Source of the DNA: Blasia pusilla | Taxonomy: Eukaryota > Marchantiophyta > Marchantiopsida > Blasiales | Reading direction: 5' to 3' | Assembly: GCA_050084515.1 (NCBI GenBank) | Contig: CM114275.1 | Location: forward strand, 4,960,001-5,024,000 | DNA length: 64,000 nucleotides | The notes under the pieces: model-generated | Databases searched by the model: none | What the model saw: the letters and a program-made list of their open reading frames with translations, nothing else | Told to the model about the DNA's origin: nothing | In this document: piece after piece, positions 46,201 through 57,790 of the stretch | How positions within the stretch are numbered: position 1 is the stretch's first letter | Layout: every line of letters begins with the position of its first letter | Position numbers and translations under genes: made by a program

Positions 46201-48342
46201 AAATCACTGCAGAGAATATCAAGGTTGGTACGATTCTCTGAACATGGTTTGATTAAGATATTGCGATCATTTGTTAACCATGTGAATCCAATAGAGGATT
46301 TCTTCGCTTTGTACTGACTGAAACACGAGTACAACAAATGGTCAAATCTCTCCTCTGATAGGAACACCTCAGGGCTGACCACCAGTATGGTGGGTCGAAA
46401 TGGATTTTTGAATACCATAGCTCATTGCCTTGTTGAAGTTGGGTGTGGGCAAGATGAGCTTAAATCAAAAGATATCAGATGGATAATGCTTTGATGTATG
46501 GCTCGGTGTTCTCTATCTGGGGGTAATGCACGGTTGAACTTCTGAATTTTCCCAGGCATTTGGAGAAGCGTTTTTGGCTGACAAACTCAAACCTCATCTA
46601 AAATCTGAACCAATTCCAGAAAAGGTATGTCTCCAAAGCTCAGTGAGATGTCCTGGAAATGGTCGCAGGGTTGTGGGTTTGCATTTGTTTCATATGTGCT
46701 TTGTTCTAGCAATGGGATCACTGGGGATCTGTAGATTCAAGTATTCATCAGCCTAGTGAAGGATGAAAGAGAAGATATTTATGGATGTTGCTGTTGGCTT
46801 GCAGAACGACGGTGATGTGAAGATTGTGGTGGGCAAGAACTTGAATGACGTCGTCCTGGATGAGTCAAAAGATTGCTTTTTGGAGGTTTGCTTCCTCCAA
46901 TTCCTACAATGCTTCAGAATTCTTGAATTCAAGACATGAACCATATGTTTGGCCAAGCTATGACAGTGGCCCAGCGTCTGAGTATTGGGAATACAAAGGT
47001 GCTGGGTTTTCAAATCTAATTGGAGCCAAGTGATGAACTTGGTCCTTTTTTTGGGAATAATATTATCCGAGGACAAGGTATCTATGTTTTTCTCCCGGGT
47101 CTAACACTCCAAGTAGAGTTATCTCTTAGGGAATCACTGGGCCTCAAGGGGTTTGAATTGGGATGCTATAATTTTAACAATCGAGTTCTTTTCCTGGCTT
47201 ACATAGATATATGCGCCATGGTGTGGACATTGTCAAGCGTTGGAGCCAACTTGGAACAAACTGGCCAAGCGTCTACGATCAGTTGAATCAATTGTGATTG
47301 CAAAAATGGATGGTACTACTAATGAACATGCTCGAGCTAAGGTACGATTCCAAGGCAAGACCTTATTTGTCAACATTGAAATGACTAATTAATAGAAATC
47401 AGTGGGAGATGCAACCCTAAGCCTGAACGCAATGGGTGCAAGAATAAATGCACAGTTGACCAAATGTCAGTCGAAGTGCATGACATGTTGGGGAAAACTG
47501 CTGGTTGATAATTAAGGATGGCTGATCAGTGTATCATGGTCTTTGAGATCTTTAGACTCAGGATTTGAGTGTAGCTTCTTTAATGCAGGATTGAATTTGT
47601 AATTGGTGGAAAGAAGATGGGATTTGCGTAAGCACTTTCAACTGGGAGCCTACGGGCTACCATTCATGCTTTTTCTAGCCCCAAACCACGACAGATGATT
47701 TGACAAAGGTCTGTTGGTTTTTTCCTTGCAGCCTGATGGCTACCCAACTCTTCTCTTTTTCCCAGCAGGGAAAAAAAGCTTTGATCCGGTATGTCACTTT
47801 TGTCCCCTCATTATTGTCCTGGGATGTTTGTCTGGATATTGTGACAGTTATGAGCATGTTCATGTCAGTGATAGTGCACATCAAACTTGAATGGGGTTTC
47901 TTTTTGTAACATGGACCCGTTTTGTAGAGCTACTTTGCCCTTTGATGTGAACATGTACAGTGCTCTACTGTAAACCATATGAAATGGTTCATCAAGTCAC
48001 ATGTGTTGGCAATTGACGGGTGCCTCTGTGTTGGACCAGGTCACCTTCGACGGTGACAGGACTCTGAAGGACTTTGTTAAATTTTTGAAGAAGGAAGCTG
48101 CAATTCCATTCACAGTTCCAAAGAAACCAACAACTACAGCTCAGCCCACCTCACCGTCCACAAGTGGGACCCAGTCACCAGCGACAGAACCAGAAAGCAC
48201 CATTGAGTTAAAGGAACATGAAACTACCACTAAGTTGGAAGATTCTCAAAGTCACAGCCCCATCAAGTCTGAAGATACTCAACAAGAGAGTCCCATCGAG
48301 ACTGTGGCTGAAGAGAATTTGCCATTGAAAGATGAGCTTTGA
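43294..48342 (+). CDS. PDIL1: Protein disulfide isomerase-like protein with acidic N-terminus and KDEL
   Basis: Exons: 43294-43656, 43965-44251, 44399-44531, 44712-44877, 45029-45147, 45592-45672, 45800-45886, 46149-46223, 46556-46624, 46805-46885, 47207-47341, 47732-47788 and 48040-48342, about 651 residues, all phases consistent. A signal peptide ([16 protein letters not shown]) is followed by a Glu/Asp-rich segment (about residues 50-121). The first thioredoxin domain has FYAPWCGHC (Cys 154 and 157). The two inactive thioredoxin-fold domains follow ([61 protein letters not shown]). The second active domain has IYAPWCGHC (Cys 493 and 496) and [14 protein letters not shown]. The tail is Ser/Thr/Glu-rich and ends KDEL, the ER retrieval signal. 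This a-b-b'-a' layout with an acidic lead fits plant PDIL1-3/1-4. It forms and reshuffles disulfides in the ER lumen. Both CGHC sites are intact, and I expect a functional gene. It is somewhat longer than the 580-600 residues I recall as usual, because of the acidic lead and long tail. Confidence 0.96.
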
Positions 48343-51300
48343 GGTCAATAGTCTTCTCACAGAACACTATCCTAGAGATACCTTCAAACTATTATTGTTA
48401 GTCAACGTTAGTTTTAAAACTAGAAAGTAGTTTTGGGGTTTCCGCAATACAAATCATTGGAGATTCTGGGATCCTTTCATAGAACAGAAGTAGGTACAAT
48501 TTTGCCGAGTCTCCCTTTCCCTGTTCGTGCATGCACAATCTGGGTGGACACACATGGTTGTGTCACAGTAAATGCATGTGAGTGTTCTACATGGATCAAA
48601 CAGATTTGGCTCTTGAGACCTGCCTTTACTGCACACCATGAGTTGGTTTGGTAGGCTATTAGCTCTGCCAGTACTACTACTCCTACTTGGCTGCAGTCAA
48701 GTAGGTGTCTGAATAACACCTTGTCATAACTTGAGCCACTGCACAAAGAATTTTCAAATCTTTTATTGGATCCGGTGTCTTCTCTGCTTCCAGTTCTTCT
48801 ATTGTGCACAAATTGTGGTGGCAGTAGTTCTTGAGCATCTTACACACCCCAAGAAACAAGGGGACTCCAGTGGTGAATACATTCGCATCTGTCGCAATCG
48901 TTTCCTTCAGGTGTTTTGAATGAACTGCAGCTGCTTCTTCCAGGTCACGAAGAGGGTTTCACCAGGGTCCTTAGGTTCTTTTGACAGTAACTAAGAAGAT
49001 GCTCCTCATCTTCTAGGCTGGAAGTGGCTGGGACCAGTTCTGATGGGAGCATCCCAATGCGCCTGCCAACGATTTCTATTGCGAACCAGGGGCTAAAAGC
49101 AACGATGAGCAAGAGGGATGAGAAGGTGGGAGGAGAGTCATAATTGTTAACTTCCAAGGTGTATGAATTTGTTGGGCCCATAATGAATCCCCTACAAAAT
49201 AAATTGGACTACCTTTATTGCGTTAAAAGGCTATTTAAAAATGATCTCAAGGCTTGAAAGCTAAAGCAACGACTCCTGCTATTTATTAGTTCTTTTTATC
49301 CATGTGCTGATTGGTTTCTATCCAAGAACAACCTCTAGTGAGGATTGCCCTACAAGATTGATGCCATTGGACATACCAATCTATGTTTTTATGGGACAGT
49401 GCTTTCGTGATTCGATTGCTGGCTACGGGATAACAATAAAAAATTTCATGAAGGGTCTCACTTCCGCCGTCTCACTTCTGCTGCGACCGCAGCAGAAGTG
49501 AGACGGCGGTGGCCATGCAGCAGCCTCCCGCCGCTGATACTGAGAATCGGTGGTGCTGACCCGTTCAGGTCGTTCCCACCAGCCAGCACGACGAACACCG
49601 GCGCTCCCGTGTACAATAACCGGTCCGCTTGGTGCCGCCCCTCATGAAGATAGCGTTGTATATATTTATCATGTACCTGTATTCTTGATACGGGTACATG
49701 GTAATTTTTTTTTATTTGTAAAAATATTTTAATTTGACAGTGATAATTGAATAATAAGAAAAATATTCTTTTAATATGGGCGATGAAAAAAAAATTGAAA
49801 TTTTGTGCAACATCGTTAATCACTTCCCTTCACGGACTATACAATAAAAAAAATTTCAAACACTTTATGTGCATAGCATGGGCATCTTACTAGTGTATAT
49901 TTATTTTAGTAATCGTCGTTAAAGACTCTTCCTTCTCATTTATTTTAATTAGATGTTAAACAAAACAATTAGAAGGGATGGGTGTGAAGAACATAGACAA
50001 CCCAAAGTGTCCAAATAGAGAGATGATTGTTCTTGAGAGATATCAAGTGTTAATAAATAATATTATAATTATTATTAGTGATAATTATTATTTATGATTC
50101 CCGTGCGCGGGTAAGATCGAATTCTTTTTCATCCCTAACTCTTGATTTATTTACTCTTGAAATATGCTGGGTATCAATGGATAGGAAGAAGATCTCCAAG
50201 GATAGGAAGAGGATGTCTTCTCTTCTAGATTATAATTGATGTGATTTATTTTTGGAATCAATAGGATCATCCCAAATAAATTTTAAGTGAATTAATTATG
50301 AGTTAATTATGGGAAGTAATACAAACCCCCCTATAGTACCAACTTCCACTAGTTTTCAAAAATTAGACAACATGCCCGTCTCCATAAATGTGGGGTTGGA
50401 GGGATTTTAGATATGATAGGTCCTTTTGGATACCTTAGAGTTATCTTTTATCTTTTGTATATTTTTGTTACATATGTTTAATAGTATAGATTTGGGTTAA
50501 TTTTTCAGAGGCTCAAATTGAATTTCCAATTGGTTTCTAATTTGGATTCTCATTATCTTGTGTCACTCATCAAGCATGGATTTCGGATCTTTGTTAAATT
50601 CTTTGTGGCTTGGATTTAAGTGGTGTGGCAATTTTGGGTCTTTGCTTATGGTTCATTCGAGCCAGGATTTTAGTTGGGTGGCAGTTTTGGAGCTTTGGTT
50701 ATGGTTTCTTGGGGCATGAATTTCAGTTGGGTTACAATTGTGGGTACGATTCATTAGCACATGGACCTTACTTGCATTACAATCTTAGGTCTTTGCGGTA
50801 GTTCCTTAAGGCGAAGATCAAGATTTTTTAGAAATTTGTCAATAAGCATTTATTTTTTGTAACTCTTGTCTCACACCTTGAGTGTATATTTTGAATGTTT
50901 GATAGATCATTTTTACTAATTTTTTACACTATTTTCATCTATACTATTGAAGATAGTCTTTTCATTTTCCAAACTCATCTCTTCTTGACAAATGAAGTTT
51001 TCATTTCATCTTTTAAAAATCTCATTTCTGGAACCGATAAGATAGTTCAAAAATGATTTTAAATTATATTTGAAAATTTTGAAAGGTAATTTTGAAAGGT
51101 AATTTGTGAAAGGCATGAGCTTTCAATAGTAAGTTAAAAGAGAAATTACATTAATTATATTTCAGATGTAACGTAGAGGTGTAATCTATATCATTAAAAG
51201 AATATAAGATTTCACGACAAGATATGTATGCATTTTAGATCCTTCCCAGTTTAACAAGAACTAATAATCAGGAACTAACACCTAAGGAGGAAGGTTTCAC

Positions 51301-51815
51301 TAACGGGTGCCCTGCCATGCACCGGCTAGTGAAAGAATATGGAAATGCAATATTTTCTTTTTGGTCACTCTTCTGTTTACGGATTTTGGCGTAGAATTTT
51401 TTCTTTGGGAGTCGTCGAAAAGAAGGACGGTACGAAGTGCGGGGACCCTTTATTTGGAGTACTAACCTTTTTCTCAATGAGGGGAGAAAATGAAAATCGA
51501 AAGAAATTGTCACATGCATATGTCATATGCACTCATGCATGCAGAATCGCCATCGAAAAAATAATTGTCATATTAAAAGCTGTCCCGAAAATGAAATGAA
51601 ATTGAAAGTTTGAATTCTTGGGGGATGAAACTTGAGCGCTTCGTGCACAATGGGAGTTCCGTAGTCCTAACAAGATTCCGTGGAGCAAGCAGTTCTGCAT
51701 CCATAGCTACAAATTTACAATGAGAGATCTTGCGGGACAGTACTATGTATTTTGCTCAGCTAATGATGAGGGAGTCTGTGTGAGCTTTAGGGTGGTGTTC
51801 ACCACATGCCAGTGG
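48343..51815. other. PDI 3' region and AT-rich spacer
   Basis: No gene is recognised. The stretch holds a perfect palindrome (49,464-49,509), a second near-palindrome (49,671-49,701) and the element end shared with 41.7 kb. From 49.65 kb onward it is strongly AT-rich. Confidence 0.5.
49464..49509. repeat. Perfect 22-base-arm palindrome
   Basis: The left arm 49464-49485 (CCGCCGTCTCACTTC..., ending CTGCTGCG) is the exact reverse complement of 49488-49509, with only AC between. It sits at the start of a 150-base GC-rich island inside AT-rich DNA. A second inverted repeat (CATGTACC.GTAT, 12 of 13 paired) lies at 49,671-49,701. It could be a hairpin end of a Helitron or other DNA element, or a recently made fold-back. 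Confidence 0.93.
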
Positions 51816-52556
51816 TGATGTAGATCGGAACACTTTCAGCCGATGTAGTAGACAAATTGAATATCTTTCCGCTGCTCACAGATCTCAAGAACAGATTAAA
51901 AACAAGCGTTTCACTTTTGATGATAAAAACTAATTCTGTCATGAACTTAACTACTGGCCCTAAACCTTACGCGCCGAGTCTAGGTCCCCGGCACATCATC
52001 AACCTCAGGGTGGAGAGATGGCAAGCGTAGATGAATAGCATGTACATAGACACACTTTCACTGGATTACACAAATTGAAGCCCTTTCCGTTGCTTGCTTG
52101 ATCGCAGCACTCCAACTTTGTTGAAGCTGGCGCTTTCGGTCACTCCTAACTCGCAATTGGTACGTGAAATTGTCAAGACTCACAAACAACCGAGACATAT
52201 GCAGTTTAACATGGAAAAATCAAATGTTGTTGGAAGGTTATCGAAAGTTACGAGATCGTTTCTCATGCGTTGAACAGTTGGAGTCTAGTGAAAGTGTGTC
52301 GATGTACATCAGCAGTGCTATTCATCTACGCTTGCCATCTCTCCAGCCTGAGGTTGATGGCGACGTAAGGTTTAGGGCCAGTAGTTGCGTTCATTACTCG
52401 GCGCGTAAGTTCATTGAGTTCATGACAGAATTAATTTTTGATCATAAAAAATGAAACGACTGTTCTTAATCTGTTCAACAGTTGAGTTGAGCAGCGGAAA
52501 GATATTCAATTTGTCTACTTCATCGGCAGAAAGTGTTCCGTTCCGATTACATCAAT
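51816..52556. repeat. Long inverted repeat next to the catalase pseudogene
   Basis: The left arm 51,816-52,064 is the imperfect reverse complement of the right arm 52,285-52,556. Shared blocks include AGTAGACAAATTGAATATC, CTTTCCGCTGCTCA, AATTCTGTCATGAACT, CTACTGGCCCTAAACC and GATGGCAAGCGTAGATGAAT. The spacer is about 220 bases. Part of the arm recurs a third time at 52,558-52,615 (CTATTCATCTAAGCAC, CATCTCCAGCCTGAGG). A transcript would fold into a long stem. Confidence 0.9.
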
Positions 52557-52805
52557 ATCGCTATTCATCTAAGCACACCATGCATCTCCAGCCTGAGGAC
52601 CGTCAGGTGCCGGCGACCAAGACTAAGCGTGTCCATCAAACTTTAAAAAAATCAAAACTAGTTGAACAATGATCTAAATATCAAAAACTAGTAAAACAGA
52701 AGTAGTTCTTGAGATTGTAGATCTCTGTTTACGATCATCCTCTGCATCGTTCCACTTGAAGATACTACTACTTCCAGTGCACTTGAATATCGATTCGATG
52801 TGCAG

Positions 52806-54801
52806 GTCCCGTTCTGTTGGAGGACTGTCACTTGATAGAGAAGTTGGCGAACTTCACCCGTGAGAGGATTGCTGAACGAGGGGTACATTCTCGAGGATTC
52901 AGCGCGAAGGGCTACTTCGAAGTAATGCATGATGTAAGCAATCACACATGTGCTGATTTTCTGCGCGCTCCGGGAGTTCGGAGCCCTCTGATCGCGTGCT
53001 TCTCAACCGTCATTCATGAGAGGGACAGTCCCGAGACTCTTCGAGATCCCCGCGGCTTTGCTGTGAAATTCTACACGCGTGAGGGAAATTTCGATATTGT
53101 TGGCAACAACATGCCGGTGGTCTTCGTCCGTGATGCTCTTCAGGTATTCGTAGCTTCGCATCTCCATCTCCAGATGCGTAAAGATTGTCATAGACGTGCA
53201 GACAGACCTCGTCCCGATTACAAGACCCTGCAAAGGACCGGATCTTTCAGCAAAGTTTTGAGTTGGAAGACGAATTGTAGGGAACAATTTCGACTTTTAC
53301 TTGGACTCATCGATTGGACCATAATGAGAGCAAAAGAAAAGTAAAAGTCCATTCCATGTGAATTCCATTTTCTTTTTTTCTCCCACATAAACGAACGATT
53401 ACACAAAGTTCTCTCATGGGTCGTCGACACCCTACATAGGAAATACTACTTTTTAAGTTGGACATTGAACCTAATGAGCAGCTATATTTCGTGGTGGGGT
53501 TTATGGAAGGCTGCCTGTTTGTACTCAAGCTCTGATGATTAATAACCACTATAGAGGTTCGATTACCCTCGCTTGTGCATGCATCAGAAACGAGGTGAGG
53601 TGTTCAGTCGGTTGGCTGGACAGAGAGGATTACATTTACATCTGAAGATTTGGGTGAGCCCATGGCATGTTCGCAGTTTCCCGAAGCGATTCATGCTTTC
53701 AAGCCCATATCCCAAGAGCAGCATGCAGGAGTGGTGGCGAATCATGGATTTCTTCTCTCACAAATCCCTGAGAGCCTTCACACGTTTTGCTTCCTCTTGG
53801 ATGACTGGGGAGTTCCTTACAACTACTGACACATGGAAGGCTTCGGGGTCCACACATATAAGGTGCTTTCGATCTCCGTTTCGTCTTATTCTCGCTTGTG
53901 ACAGTATTTTTATGCCATAATTTGGTATCCATGCTTTCTTTTCTCGTACAATCTCTTAAGCTTGAGGGTTTAATTTTGAGTAAAGAGGGGGCTTATTTCT
54001 GAAGAAAAATATTTGATGTAAGTGGTTGTGGACTGTCTGCAGCTTATCAATAGAGAGGGAAAGCAGATCTACTGCAAATGGCGCTGGAAGCCCTCATGTG
54101 GGCTGAAGTTCTTGCTGGAAGACGAAGCAGCTGTTGTAGGTGGTAAGAACCACAGTCAGGCAAGCAAGGACTTATACGACTCCATCGCCTCTGGCGACTA
54201 TCCTGAGTGGACCCTCTGCATCCAGACAATGGAGATACAACAAGAAGATCAACTCGACTTTGATCCATTGGATGATCCTAAAAGTTGGCCCGAGAATTTG
54301 TTTCCCCCCCAAGTTAGTCCATGTCGCTGCGTCCCTCTTGTTCCTTAGACATAAGCAGCCTGTTCAGACGAATAAATTCAGAATGAAATCTAGAATTTGT
54401 TGAGGAGGGTATTATCGAGACCAGGTCGAAGATCCAGTGAGCGATTATTAGAGTCTATTTTTCTATTAGGAAACCTCTTCGCGTTCCACCCAAGTTCAAC
54501 CGCCTGATCGTGAACTGTTGGGTGATGCCCTATATTTCGTTTCGTCAGACTCTTTTCATCAATTACCATCCATGAGAATGGATTCGTTCGTCTTCTTTAC
54601 TTTTTTATTCCACCGTCTGCTCTTTGAGTGTATAGGTGGTGCTTGTCATGATATATGTTACGGATACATATATCATGATACGCGCTTCATCACTGATCAC
54701 CTGTGGCCTGATGTGTGTACACACAGCCTGTTGGAAAAATGGTGCTAGACGAGAACGTTGACAGGTCGTCATCACTGAGGAGAACAATTTCAATCACCCA
54801 G
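52806..54801 (+). pseudogene. CAT: Catalase pseudogene, truncated at both ends
   Basis: Exon remnants: 52806-53143, 53677-53862, 54043-54312 and 54727-54801. The first gives [20 protein letters not shown], then [15 protein letters not shown] (with the catalytic His), [34 protein letters not shown] and [13 protein letters not shown]. The second has FPEAIHAFKP, then a one-base gain, PKSSMQEWWRIMDFFSHK in the shifted frame, a two-base gain that restores the frame (PESLHTFCFLLDDWG), and TGA at 53827-53829 where the family has Arg in YRHMEGFGVHTY. The third has INREGKQIYCKWRWKPSCG to DFDPLDDPKSWPENLFPPQ. The fourth has PVGKMVLDENVD, then a further shift before TEENNFNHPG. The first 40-odd codons and everything after about residue 400, including the heme-ligand Tyr block, are missing. 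A working enzyme degrades hydrogen peroxide in peroxisomes; this one cannot. Confidence 0.93.
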
Positions 54802-55329
54802 GTGAACTCTACCGAACGTGGGATTATGCGAGGTACAGTTCTGTTGATGGAGAAAATATTTCCATTTCTGGGGTTATCCTTTTTAAGTTACATCGATTTT
54901 GGAAGCCGTCAGCTTATGAGACCCAGGCACTCACGCTCGTGGTGTTTCATGAATTGGTCTGTTGAAATCTGCAGTAAATCTATTTATCACCTCCGATATG
55001 TAGATTCGAATCTTACTTCGAGTATACTGTGCAGAAAACCCTCACCATTCAACCTACATCCAGACAAGTCATTTATCCGATTTGATAAGCTCTAGAGAAA
55101 CATGTCCTTCCGTTCCGTTTTGTCTCTCCACCTAGCAGGCTAGCACCGTCCAACCAGGACGAAAGGATTCGAAAAGCACTACAGCATGCTTGCACTTCTC
55201 CCAGGCCTATGGTTTTGAAGCTGTGACAGACTCTACTGAAAGAATACATCCTCCATCTCTTCAGTTAGAGCATCGGCATTTTTGGTTGCAAGGCTATGCC
55301 GAGCAGTCATTCCTGAGTTTTCTGAGACT

Positions 55330-55680
55330 ACTCTCTCTCTCTCTCTCCGTGAGGTGTAAGGAGTGGCTCAAGGATGCCCGCTCTCTCCCACCCTCTTCAA
55401 CATTTTCATGAATTCCTTACTGGAAGAAATGGAGGATAGTGGACTAGGCATCCGGGTAGGCAACAACTCTGTTGTTGCCCTCATGTTTGCTGATAACTTT
55501 GGTGGCCTAGAGGAAACAGGAGAGAACTCCAAGAGTGATTTCCCTCACCGAAATCTGGTGTGACATGTGGGGCATGGAGGCAAATGTAATGAAGTGCGGT
55601 GTGATGATCTTCAATGGCAAGGAGGAGGACCAAGACCAACACATCTTGAACTCCTATGGCAACTCCAACGTATGAACATC
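55330..55680 (+). mobile_element. LINE reverse transcriptase fragment
   Basis: AQGCPLSPTLFNIFMNSLLE is RT motif B of non-LTR retrotransposons, followed by MEDSGLGIRVGNNSVVALMF and ADNFGGLEE, where the motif C pair Asp-Asp is Asp-Asn. After a frame change near 55,540 comes EIWCDMWGMEANVMKCGVMI and FNGKEED. Only about 110 codons survive. It lies just beyond the broken catalase gene and before the gypsy remnant. Confidence 0.8.
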
Positions 55681-55699
55681 CTCAAACAGTTTTGTCTTG

Positions 55700-57790
55700 A
55701 TCACATACACTCCAACATACTTGGCAGATAGATTCGCGGAAAACTCTTTAAGAACAGTGAGATTCTTCACACTCAACGAAACTTGCTTTCCTACTTGGAA
55801 ACTCACTTAGCACTGACTCATGTTAACTTGCTTAACTTACCCTAGCTAAGCCTTTTTGAGACTCTCTCATGCTTGCTTCTCACGTTCTTGAATCTCCGCT
55901 AACAAACCTTCTACTGTTTTTTTTTAGGTCTATGCCAATGTAGATCCCTTCGGAAAGATTAGGTCAAGATCGCACTTGTGGCTCACGTCCATACGCCAAA
56001 AGGAAAGGAGATTCTCCACTTGCAGAATGTTTCGTTGAGTTGTAATTGTACTTGGCCATACCTAGCCAACTTACCATATTCTTGCTGGTATGCATTTACA
56101 TAATTTTTTAAGTTCTGATTCACGATCGAGTTTACTCTTTCTGTTAGCCCATGTGTCTGAGGATAAAAATTTGTACTAATACTCAACTTCGTCCGCAATC
56201 TTCGAAACAGATGCTTCCAAAAGGAAATTATAAACTTTGGATCTAAAATAATACTCCTCGATAACCCATGTGCCGCCACCAACTATCTAGAAAAAGTCGG
56301 AAAGTTGCATAGGCTGTCGCAGAATCCATCATCTAGACAAGTATATCTTCCCAATTTGTTGAACCGATCAGCCATCACAAGTATAGCATTACATCCCTCA
56401 AACTCTAGAAGATTTGTAATAAAATCCATACTTATGCTATGCAAGGCTCCTTGTAGAATCGGAAATGGATGAAGTAAGCATCGTTTCTTCTCATGAGAAA
56501 TTCTATTTTCTTGGCTGATTACACGGGTCTTCATAAACTAAGAAATATCCTCCTTCATGTCGGGCCAAAAGAACCTCTTAGTCAAAACAACTACCATGGG
56601 TTGTCAAGCCTTCATTATGACACTCTATCAACACCTTCATTCACAACTCACCCTCATTGACATAGATCCTCCTTTGCTTAAACCTTAGTAACCCATGCCT
56701 CAAATTTATCTTAACCAACTTCTTTCCCTACTTCAACTTCCTTTGGTGCTCTCTTGCTTGGGTATCTTTCATATCTCCTTCAAAAATCCTTATCTCCAAA
56801 TCTATTTCCTTAGGGAATATTGCTCTTAAAACTTCTATTGTCGATCCCTGCAACTCAATGCATCAGGAATGACATTATCCTTCCTTGGCTTGTGGACCAA
56901 TTCTATATTCATCAATGCCAAGGTATCATGACATTACAATTGCTTTGGTGTTACTTGATCTTGCATCTCAAAATACTTGAGTGATATATTATCAATGAAC
57001 ATCCGAGTCCGGTGAAGTCCCAAATAATGACGCTACTTCCTCAAGCAATGAACCATTACGAACAACTCTTTCTCATGAGTAGGCCTTCTGCGTTTGGTTT
57101 TGCTAAGCTTCTTTCTCTCTTACGCTATAAGTCTCCCTTCGTACACCAACATTCCTGCCATTACATAATCACTAGCATCAATATGCACCTTGAACGATTT
57201 TTTGAACTTCAACAGCTTCAGCACTGTCTCCTGTGATAAGATCTCCTTGACTTGGTGAAACGCCTCATTCACTTTTTGGGTCCATATCATATCAGGAAAT
57301 TTTTTGGTCCAATCTGTAAGAGGTCTCACTATTCTCAAGAAGTTTCTCAAATAAGTTCGATAAAACTAAATTGCTTTGATGAACCTCCTCATCCCCTTCA
57401 CTGTTGAAGGCAATTTCCACTCGAATATTGCTTTTACTTTATCCATAACCAAACTCCCTCCCTCTGCACTAACCACATGACCCAAGAACTTGATCTTGCT
57501 CAGCCTAAATTCCCACTTCTCCACATCCGCGTATAGCTTGTTTGCCCTAATTTTTTACAACACCGCCCTCAAATGTCGAGCATGCTCCTCTAGGGACTTT
57601 GAAATCAAATACATCAATTAATGTAGATGATACTGCACTCATCTGTCTTCTTATGAAATATGGAGTTCATCAATGTGGTGAACATCAAAGGCGCATTACA
57701 CAAATTGAAGGGCATCTCTACAAACTAGAATGAACTATATCTTGTCCTACACCCAGTCTTCTCCACATTAATTAGCCTTTGCTATGCGCA
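55700..57790 (-). mobile_element. Decayed Ty3/gypsy pol (RT, RNase H, integrase)
   Basis: Reading right to left: RT remnants near 57,790-57,400 (MPFNLCNAPLMFTTLMNS, ECSIIYID, EEHARHLRAVL, ADVEKWEFRLSKIKFLGHVV), then the RT/RNase H join at 57,350-57,120 (LRIVRPLTDWTKKFP, FKVHIDASDYVMAGMLVYEG). The integrase follows: SISMDFITNLLEFEGCNAIL and VMADRFNKLG at 56,430-56,330, and FWKHLFRRLRTKLSISTNFY with PQTHGLTERVN at 56,230-56,130. Frames and stops change repeatedly. LTRs were not found. It belongs to a different family from the element at 16-24 kb and has kept the integrase that the other lacks. Confidence 0.85.

Noticed and set aside
53540-53570. tRNA-like GGTTCGATTA motif
   Set aside because: No acceptor stem, D-arm or anticodon arm can be drawn around it.
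53827-53829. Recoded or edited TGA in catalase
   Set aside because: There is no sign of a recoding element, TGA sits beside two other frame lesions and missing end exons, and U-to-C editing in plants acts on organelle transcripts.
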